Source of the DNA: Lachnospiraceae bacterium
Lineage (GTDB): Bacteria; Bacillota_A; Clostridia; Lachnospirales; Lachnospiraceae
NCBI GenBank assembly: GCA_016291475.1
Contig: JAEEXJ010000094.1
Span: 1 to 12,909, forward strand
Reading direction: 5' to 3'
Length of the DNA: 12,909 bases
Made by a program: the position numbers and the translations under genes. The notes under the pieces were generated by a model, which was not told the origin of the DNA, made no database searches, and worked only from the letters and a program-made list of their open reading frames with translations. This document shows, piece by piece, positions 7,199-12,909 of the stretch (position 1 is the first letter of the stretch; the number at the start of each line of letters is the position of its first letter).

Positions 7199-9244
7199 AT
7201 GTTCAAATCAATCGGCAAATTCGATGTATTTGTAGCTCTTTACCTTGCCATCGCCATCGTCCTCTTTATCATTCCGATACCTGCCATAGTGCTGGATATA
7301 CTTCTGGCGTTTAATATATCGCTTGCGATGACGATCATGTTCGGAGCTCTGTTTTGTAAAGAAGTTCTGGATATGAGCTTTTTCCCCACACTCCTTTTGT
7401 TCACGACCCTTTTCAGGATCTCGATGAATACTTCTTCCACCAGACTGATACTTCGTGACGGATATGCGGGGAACGTTGTCGCTACCTTCGGAAATTTCGT
7501 CGGAGGCGGTGACCTTATAATCGGTGCCATCATTTTCATAATCCTGTTGATCATTCAGTTCATGGTCATCAACAAAGGTTCTGAAAGAGTATCCGAAGTT
7601 ACTGCCAGATTTACCCTCGATGCAATGCCCGGTAAGCAGATGGCTATCGATGCCGACCTTAATACCGGTGCGATCGATGATGAAGAAGCAAAACGCAGAA
7701 GAGAGAAGATACAGAAAGAATCCGCTTTTTACGGCTCCATGGACGGTGCCGTTAAATACGTTAAGGGAGATGCCGTAGCGGGCCTTCTGATCACAGCCAT
7801 TAACCTCATCGGAGGAATTGCGCTTGCGGTTCTGAGAAGAGGAATGAGCGTGGGCGATGCCTTAAGTTCTTTTGCGATACTTACCATCGGCGACGGACTT
7901 GTATCACAGATACCTTCGCTCATGATCTCGCTTTCAACCGGTATTCTCGTAACCAAGGGTTCATCCGATAAGGATCTTGGTGAAACCATAGTCAAGCAGC
8001 TTTTCGGACTTCCCAAAGTTCTTATGATCGTCGGTGCAATGATGTGCATTCTCGGTCTGTTTACCGATCTGAATACCGTTCTGTTTGTGGGTATCGGTAT
8101 TATTTTCATAGTCAGCGGAAGCATGGTCAGCAGGAAACTTCAGACCGCCAGCATCGAAGCGGATGTTTCCAAAGAAGAGACCGAAGCGGAAGAGATCAGA
8201 CAACCCGAGAATGTTAACTCGCTTCTTACCGTCGATCCCATCGAACTTGAATTCGGATACGGTATCATCCCCCTTGCGGATGTTAACCAGGGCGGAGATC
8301 TTCTGGACAGAGTCGTTATGATCAGAAGACAGATAGCTCTTGAGCTCGGTACCGTTGTTCCCATCATAAGACTCAGGGACAACATTCAGCTTAATCCGAA
8401 TCAGTATATCATCAAGATCAAAGGCATTCAGATAAGCGAAGGTGAGATACTGTTCGATCATTATATGGCAATGAATCCCGGATATGTCCAGGAAGAGATA
8501 ACCGGTATTCCCACCTTTGAGCCTTCATTCCATCTGCCTGCCATTTGGATAACCGAGGGACAGAGGGAAAAAGCCGAAACTCTCGGATATACTGTCGTCG
8601 ATCCTCCCTCGATCATAGCGACACATCTTACCGAGATCATAAGGCAGAATATTGATGAGCTTCTTACCAGACAGGATGTACAGAACCTCATCAACAATGT
8701 CAAAGAAAACAATCCGAATCTTGTGGATGAACTGGTGCCCAAACTTCTGGGGCTGGGTGAAGTTCAGAAGGTATTACAGAATCTTCTCCGCGAAGGCGTA
8801 TCAATAAGAGATCTTCTTACCATCCTGGAGACCCTTGCGGATTTTGCTCCTACCACCAGAGATACGGATATACTTACCGAATATGTGAGACAGGCATTAA
8901 AACGTGCCATCTCAGCAAGGTATTTTGCACAGAATGATACCAACTCCGTCGTGACCCTCGATCCCAAGATCGAACAGGAGATAATGAGCTGTGTAAAACA
9001 GACCGAAAACGGATCCTTTATAAATATGGATCCCGCAAGGACACATGCGATCCTTGATTCCGTTAAGGCAGAGATACAGAAGCTTGAAAACCTCGGCAAG
9101 ACACCCATAATAATCACTTCGCCGATAGTAAGGATTTACTTCAGAAAACTTATGGAGGATTACTACAGAGACCTGATAGTCGTTTCTTATAATGAGGTTG
9201 ATTCCAGTGTCAACCTGACATCGGTCGGAATGGTTACCGCTTAA
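7199..9244 (+). CDS. flhA: Flagellar type III export gate protein FlhA
   Basis: This is a 681-residue protein of normal FlhA length. The N-terminal half holds about eight membrane helices (between residues 10 and 310). The conserved FHIPEP-family segment FRISMNTSSTRLILRDG (residues 72-88) is present, and the cytoplasmic loop with MPGKQMAIDADLN (143-155), important for coupling to the proton motive force, is intact. The C-terminal half (about 345-681) is the cytoplasmic ring domain that docks export chaperones and substrates. An acidic linker (about 320-337) joins the two. FlhA forms a nine-subunit ring below the FliPQR channel. AAAGGAGG at 7186-7193 precedes the ATG by 5 bp. The stop codon is separated from the flhF start by a single base. 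Confidence 0.97.
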   Translation: MFKSIGKFDVFVALYLAIAIVLFIIPIPAIVLDILLAFNISLAMTIMFGALFCKEVLDMSFFPTLLLFTTLFRISMNTSSTRLILRDGYAGNVVATFGNFVGGGDLIIGAIIFIILLIIQFMVINKGSERVSEVTARFTLDAMPGKQMAIDADLNTGAIDDEEAKRRREKIQKESAFYGSMDGAVKYVKGDAVAGLLITAINLIGGIALAVLRRGMSVGDALSSFAILTIGDGLVSQIPSLMISLSTGILVTKGSSDKDLGETIVKQLFGLPKVLMIVGAMMCILGLFTDLNTVLFVGIGIIFIVSGSMVSRKLQTASIEADVSKEETEAEEIRQPENVNSLLTVDPIELEFGYGIIPLADVNQGGDLLDRVVMIRRQIALELGTVVPIIRLRDNIQLNPNQYIIKIKGIQISEGEILFDHYMAMNPGYVQEEITGIPTFEPSFHLPAIWITEGQREKAETLGYTVVDPPSIIATHLTEIIRQNIDELLTRQDVQNLINNVKENNPNLVDELVPKLLGLGEVQKVLQNLLREGVSIRDLLTILETLADFAPTTRDTDILTEYVRQALKRAISARYFAQNDTNSVVTLDPKIEQEIMSCVKQTENGSFINMDPARTHAILDSVKAEIQKLENLGKTPIIITSPIVRIYFRKLMEDYYRDLIVVSYNEVDSSVNLTSVGMVTA

Positions 9245-9245
9245 A

Positions 9246-10559
9246 ATGATCATTAAAAAATTCGTAGGAAAAAATGAAGAAGAAGCAACAAGTCTTGCCA
9301 AGAAAGATCTGGGCGAGAATCTTGTTATCATGAATGTCCGCAAGGTAAAGGCTAAGCCTCCTTTTGCTTTTCTTAAGAGTAAGAGGGTGGAAGTTACCGC
9401 TGCGATCGAAGAAGAAGACCCTGCAATGGTCAGGATCAGAAAGATCGCAAGAGCTCAGGAATCCGCACAGTCCAAGACTGCAATTGCATCTTCCGAATCC
9501 GTTACGGCAAAGCCTGCGCAGGATGCATCCGCTTCTTCCGTAACAGCTCCATCGCCTTCAGCAGCTCCGCTTACTTCCTCTAAGGCAACACCTGATGAGA
9601 AGAGCAAGAGTATAGAAGAAAAGCTTGATAATCTTCAGAACATGCTGGAGAAAAAACTGGGATCCGGTGATGAGCCTATGCGGGAAGAAAAAACAGCTCC
9701 CGTAAGCACACCCAAAGCTGCTCCCGAACCCGCTCCCGTTCAGCTGCAGGAGCCCGACAGGGAGACATCCAGATTTTTGAGACTTCTCTACAATACGATG
9801 CTTGATAATGATATTGATGAGAAGTATGTAAATGAACTTGTAAGTAACGCTGACAAAGCCGGAAAACCCGGTGCCAAGCTGGATCATTACCTCAGTGCCG
9901 TATATCAGAAGATGATACTCAGATTCGGAAAGGCAGACGGTATTTCCGAACCTGCCGGAAAAGGCCCTGTAGTTATATTTTTCATAGGACCTACTGGCGT
10001 TGGCAAGACTACCACCATCGCCAAAGTTGCCAGCTCTCTTTCCGTCAATGACAAGAAAAAGATAGCGCTTCTTACTACGGATACTTACAGGATCGCGGCG
10101 GCTGACCAGCTCAGAACATATGCAAGCATTCTTGAAGTTCCCTTCAGAGTTATCTACTCGGAAGATGAGCTTCTTATCGCATGTGATGATTTCAAGGATC
10201 AGGATTATATCCTGGTTGATACTGCGGGTCATTCCCACAAGAGCGAAGAACTTCTTGCCAGACAGAAAGCATATATGGCATGTCTTCCCGAGACATTTAC
10301 CAAGCAGTGCTTTCTCGTTGTCAGTGCAACGACCAAATATAAGGATCTTAAGAAAATCGTGGACAATTATAAGACCGTTTCCGATTTTCAGCTTATTTTT
10401 ACAAAACTTGACGAGACATCAACCCTCGGAAGCCTGTATAATATAAGGTGCTATTCCGAGTCGCCTATCGCATTCGTGACATGCGGACAGAATGTTCCCG
10501 ATGATATCGAGACATTCAACGCACAGCGTATAGTAAAGCAGCTGCTGGGAGGAGAGTAA
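9246..10559 (+). CDS. flhF: Flagellar SRP-type GTPase FlhF
   Basis: This is a 437-residue protein with the three-part structure of FlhF. An N-terminal basic region begins MIIKKFVGKNEEEA, as is typical. A low-complexity segment (about 70-170) is rich in Ala, Ser, Pro and Lys, with a short predicted coiled coil near 118-140. The NG GTPase domain runs from about 172 to the end. Motifs: P-loop GPTGVGKTTT (248-257), DTYRIAAADQL (279-289), G3 DTAGHS (325-330), G4 TKLDE (386-390). FlhF acts as a membrane-associated GTP-dependent dimer that marks where flagella are built. The gene follows flhA by one base and has no clear ribosome site, so it is probably coupled to flhA. FtsY and Ffh, the related SRP GTPases, are excluded by the N-terminus and by the flhG neighbour. 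Confidence 0.96.
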   Translation: MIIKKFVGKNEEEATSLAKKDLGENLVIMNVRKVKAKPPFAFLKSKRVEVTAAIEEEDPAMVRIRKIARAQESAQSKTAIASSESVTAKPAQDASASSVTAPSPSAAPLTSSKATPDEKSKSIEEKLDNLQNMLEKKLGSGDEPMREEKTAPVSTPKAAPEPAPVQLQEPDRETSRFLRLLYNTMLDNDIDEKYVNELVSNADKAGKPGAKLDHYLSAVYQKMILRFGKADGISEPAGKGPVVIFFIGPTGVGKTTTIAKVASSLSVNDKKKIALLTTDTYRIAAADQLRTYASILEVPFRVIYSEDELLIACDDFKDQDYILVDTAGHSHKSEELLARQKAYMACLPETFTKQCFLVVSATTKYKDLKKIVDNYKTVSDFQLIFTKLDETSTLGSLYNIRCYSESPIAFVTCGQNVPDDIETFNAQRIVKQLLGGE

Positions 10560-10562
10560 AGC

Positions 10563-11432
10563 ATGGATCAGGCTGAATCACTCCGTATCATAAAAGCCAG
10601 CAGACAGGCCAGGCCACTTGCAAGGGTCATTACTGTCACAAGCGGAAAAGGCGGAGTCGGAAAATCAAATACTGCGATCAATCTTGCCATATGGCTTAAA
10701 AAACTGGGCAAGAGAGTTATTATCCTGGATGCGGATTTCGGTCTTGCAAATATCGAGATAATGTTCGGAACCGTTCCGAAGCACAATCTCTGTGACCTTA
10801 TCTATCAGGGTAAAAATATCAAGGACATCATAACCTGGGGACCGGGCGAGGTCGGATTTATATCAGGCGGAAGCGGCATAGCGGGTATGTCCAACCTGAG
10901 TAACGATTATCTGAACTATATTATTCAGAATCTTTCGGAACTTGATTCGATCGCTGATATAATAATCGTTGATACCGGTGCGGGAATATCGGATGCCGTA
11001 TTGGAATTCCTGGTTGCAAGCGGGGAGATCCTTTTGATAACAACCCATGAGCCCACCAGTATTACCGATTCATATTCGCTTCTGAAAGCGCTTGCCAGAC
11101 ATCCCAGGTACAATCCTCAGGAGACATCGGTCAGGATGATAGCAAACCGTGTCGGTAAGGAAGCAGACGGACAGACTCTCTACAAAAAGCTTAATTCGGT
11201 TGTTCAGAGATTTCTGAAGCTGCCGCTCACCTATCTGGGCTGTGTGCCGTACGATTCTCAGTTATCCGATGCGGTCATGCAGCAGATGCCGGTATCTCTT
11301 AAGAATCCGGGAGCAAAATCTTCTCAGGCCTATGAGAGGATAGCAAGAAGCTTGCTTGATGAAAATGTCACAAGTGCTACCAAGACCAGAGGTATGGCAG
11401 CATTTTTCTCACATATAGTTAGCAGAAGATAA
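10563..11432 (+). CDS. flhG: Flagellar number regulator FlhG (MinD-like ATPase, also YlxH/FleN)
   Basis: This is a 289-residue MinD/ParA-family ATPase. The deviant Walker A motif GKGGVGKSN (28-36) carries the signature K29 and K34, the A' motif is DADFGLAN (56-63), and Walker B is IIIVDTGAGIS (about 139-149). At the N-terminus residues 2-8 read DQAESLR, exactly the DQAxxLR helix through which FlhG stimulates the FlhF GTPase. A basic, amphipathic tail of about 25 residues may be the membrane-targeting sequence used by this family, but I infer that from composition only. FlhG limits flagellar number or spacing with FlhF. GGAGGAG at 10548-10554, inside the flhF end, serves the ATG 3 bp after the flhF stop. 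Confidence 0.96.
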   Translation: MDQAESLRIIKASRQARPLARVITVTSGKGGVGKSNTAINLAIWLKKLGKRVIILDADFGLANIEIMFGTVPKHNLCDLIYQGKNIKDIITWGPGEVGFISGGSGIAGMSNLSNDYLNYIIQNLSELDSIADIIIVDTGAGISDAVLEFLVASGEILLITTHEPTSITDSYSLLKALARHPRYNPQETSVRMIANRVGKEADGQTLYKKLNSVVQRFLKLPLTYLGCVPYDSQLSDAVMQQMPVSLKNPGAKSSQAYERIARSLLDENVTSATKTRGMAAFFSHIVSRR

Positions 11433-11451
11433 ATAAGGGAGAGGATTTATT

Positions 11452-12171
11452 ATGCTTAACAATTTTATTTCACCGGGCGACAGGGTCGAGCTCACTGCGG
11501 TGGATCGTAAATTGAACGAATCGGATAAAAACGATAACGCGAAATTTTACGAAACTAAGATCGTGGATATAATCTCGGAAGATTCAATTGAGGTACAGAT
11601 GCCTATCGAGCAGACTAAACTGATCCTCCTTCCCGTTGATGCCGAATTTAACATGATCGTATATACCGGTGCCGGCCTTTATCAGTGCTTTGTAAGAGTG
11701 GTTGACAGGTATAAATCGAATAACATCTATGTTCTGGTACTGGAGCTTACGAGTAACCTCAGAAAGTATCAGAGAAGAGAATATTACAGATTCAGCTGTG
11801 CGCTTGAGATGTGCTCGAGAAATCTTGTGGAAGAAGAGGTAAATGCGGTAGCTAACAAGAGCCCCCTGTACCTCCAGCCCAATCTTCCCATTAAGAGAAG
11901 TGTCATTGTGGACATCTCCGGCGGCGGACTCAGATTCATGTCCAATCAGAAGTATGAGCCCGGAAGCATGCTCTATATCAGCTACAACCTTCTTATAGGC
12001 GGTGAGCGTAAAAAGTACGAGCTCATAGGTAAGGTGCTCGTTGTAAAAGAGCTGGAAAACAGGCCCGGTACCTTCGAACACAGAGTCCAGTATATCAACA
12101 TGGAACGTGGAGCAAGGGAGGAGATCATAAGATTCATCTTTGAGGAGGAAAGAAAGAACCTGAAGAGATGA
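11452..12171 (+). CDS. YcgR-type PilZ-domain protein, putative c-di-GMP flagellar brake
   Basis: This 239-residue soluble protein has two domains. Residues 1-100 have the YcgR N-terminal pattern (ISPGDRVEL and a beta-rich body). Residues about 105-232 form a PilZ domain with both c-di-GMP motifs present: RxxxR as R109-x3-R113 (in QRREYYRF) and DxSxxG as D154/S156/G159 (in VDISGGGLRF). Proteins of this type (YcgR in enterics, MotI/YpfA in Bacillus) bind c-di-GMP and slow or stop the motor by contacting MotA or the switch. The 40-residue span between the motifs is longer than in E. coli YcgR and contains an acidic and a proline-bearing stretch. A purine-rich AGGGAGAGG at 11436-11444 precedes the ATG. 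Placement between flhG and cheB argues for a motility role; c-di-GMP binding is inferred, not seen. Confidence 0.88.
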   Translation: MLNNFISPGDRVELTAVDRKLNESDKNDNAKFYETKIVDIISEDSIEVQMPIEQTKLILLPVDAEFNMIVYTGAGLYQCFVRVVDRYKSNNIYVLVLELTSNLRKYQRREYYRFSCALEMCSRNLVEEEVNAVANKSPLYLQPNLPIKRSVIVDISGGGLRFMSNQKYEPGSMLYISYNLLIGGERKKYELIGKVLVVKELENRPGTFEHRVQYINMERGAREEIIRFIFEEERKNLKR

Positions 12172-12199
12172 TCTGACTGATTAAAACCTGAGGACCAAT

Positions 12200-12909
12200 A
12201 TGAAGAAAAAAATCCTGGTTGTTGACGATTCTGCACTCATGAGAAGAGTGCTCTGTGATATAATAAGCAGTGATGAGAGTTTTGAAGTTGCGGGCAGAGC
12301 CATAAACGGCCTTGAAGCTTTGGAACTTGTGAAGAAAAATACATATGACGCCATCGTCCTGGATGTCAATATGCCCAGGATGAACGGTATCCAGTTCCTG
12401 GCGGAACTGAAAAAAGCGGGTCTCCCCCAAAGGGTCATGATGGCCAGTACCGATACAAGGGAAGGTGCGCAGACAACCATGGACGCGCTGGAACTCGGTG
12501 CCCTTGATTTTGTACATAAGCCGGATCAGGCTTATGCATGCAAGGAAGGCGATTTTACTCAGGTATTCCTGAACACACTGAAGGGCGTTGCTAATTCGAG
12601 ACTCCCTGTATTTGAGGATAAGTCACGGGAGAGGCAGAGAAGAGCCGATACGGATCATCTGATTGGACTTCTGTCAAGGTCCGGCTCCAGGATAGCCGGC
12701 TCCAAGATAGTAGCCATCGCAAGCTCTACCGGAGGTCCGAAGGCACTTTCGGCCGTTATACCTTATCTGCCGGAGAATCTTGATGCACCGGTTGTTGTGG
12801 TACAGCATATGCCCAAGGGCTTTACCGCAACTCTTGCCCAGAGGCTCAATTCGATATCCAGGATGACGGTATGTGAGGCGTCTGAGGGGCAGGTACTCGA
12901 GAAGGGACA
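12200..12909 (+). CDS. cheB: Chemotaxis protein-glutamate methylesterase/deamidase CheB (3' end outside window)
   Basis: The gene is open to the right edge; 236 complete codons are visible of roughly 340-360 expected. An N-terminal receiver domain (about 1-125) has the acidic pair D9/D10, phospho-acceptor D55 (VLDVNMPRMNG), T84 and K107. After a basic linker (about 130-168), the methylesterase domain begins with IASSTGGPKAL (catalytic S176 by alignment with the family) and VVQHMPKGFTATLAQRLN (catalytic H203). The catalytic Asp lies beyond the window. CheB demethylates and deamidates receptor glutamyl/glutaminyl residues after phosphorylation by CheA, giving adaptation. GAGGA at 12190-12194 lies 5 bp before the ATG. 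CheA and other che genes probably follow downstream; cheR is not in view. Confidence 0.95.
   Translation, partial: MKKKILVVDDSALMRRVLCDIISSDESFEVAGRAINGLEALELVKKNTYDAIVLDVNMPRMNGIQFLAELKKAGLPQRVMMASTDTREGAQTTMDALELGALDFVHKPDQAYACKEGDFTQVFLNTLKGVANSRLPVFEDKSRERQRRADTDHLIGLLSRSGSRIAGSKIVAIASSTGGPKALSAVIPYLPENLDAPVVVVQHMPKGFTATLAQRLNSISRMTVCEASEGQVLEKG

Noticed and set aside
9558..10238. Long open frame on the minus strand opposite flhF (226 codons)
   Set aside because: It runs opposite the FlhF linker and P-loop region. There is no ribosome site and no domain I recognise, and the sense protein is clearly conserved.
12605..12649. Possible sigma-28 promoter ending in GCCGATAC inside cheB
   Set aside because: The -10 half fits loosely but no TAAA element lies at the right distance, and the site is within a coding region of the same operon.
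1..12909. A hidden defence, mobile or otherwise undescribed system
   Set aside because: All 15 frames are identifiable motility or chemotaxis genes with full domain signatures and minimal gaps; no integrase, transposase, inverted repeats or unassigned gene is present.

Overview
The window is an unbroken run of 15 genes, all on the + strand, from a flagellar/chemotaxis (fla-che) operon. Gene order, Gram-positive-type proteins (FliY instead of a plain FliN, an FlhG with a DQAxxLR motif, a CheC-type phosphatase inside the switch), moderate GC and strong GGAGG ribosome sites suggest a motile clostridial Firmicute, most likely Lachnospiraceae (Butyrivibrio/Roseburia-like). The genus is an inference from style; I could not search.

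Layout. 1-3306: stator and switch: the 3' end of motB, fliL, fliM, fliY. 3345-3707: cheY. 3712-7170: the type III export gate in its classical order fliO-fliP-fliQ-fliR-flhB. 7199-9244: flhA. 9246-11432: flhF and flhG, the GTPase/ATPase pair that sets flagellar placement and number. 11452-12171: a YcgR-type PilZ protein. 12200 to the edge: cheB, cut off by the window end. Both motB (5' end missing) and cheB (3' end missing) run out of the window, so the operon continues on both sides.

How the genes work together: FliP/Q/R, FlhB and FlhA (with FliO assisting assembly) form the membrane export gate that secretes rod, hook and filament subunits. FlhF and FlhG control where and how many basal bodies form. 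FliM and FliY form the rotor switch. Both carry an N-terminal CheY-P docking peptide, and FliY also carries two intact CheC-type phosphatase motifs, so signal reception and signal removal sit on the switch. CheY is encoded directly after FliY. MotB and FliL belong to the stator. The PilZ protein could add a c-di-GMP brake, and CheB supplies receptor adaptation.

Gaps between genes are 1 to 38 bp. I found no internal terminator, convincing promoter, RNA gene, mobile element or CRISPR array, and no stretch over 300 bp lacks a gene. The window is a conserved housekeeping motility locus. I see no undescribed system; the most distinctive points are the repeat-built linker of FliY, the placement and spacing of the PilZ protein, and some family-level deviations listed as findings.
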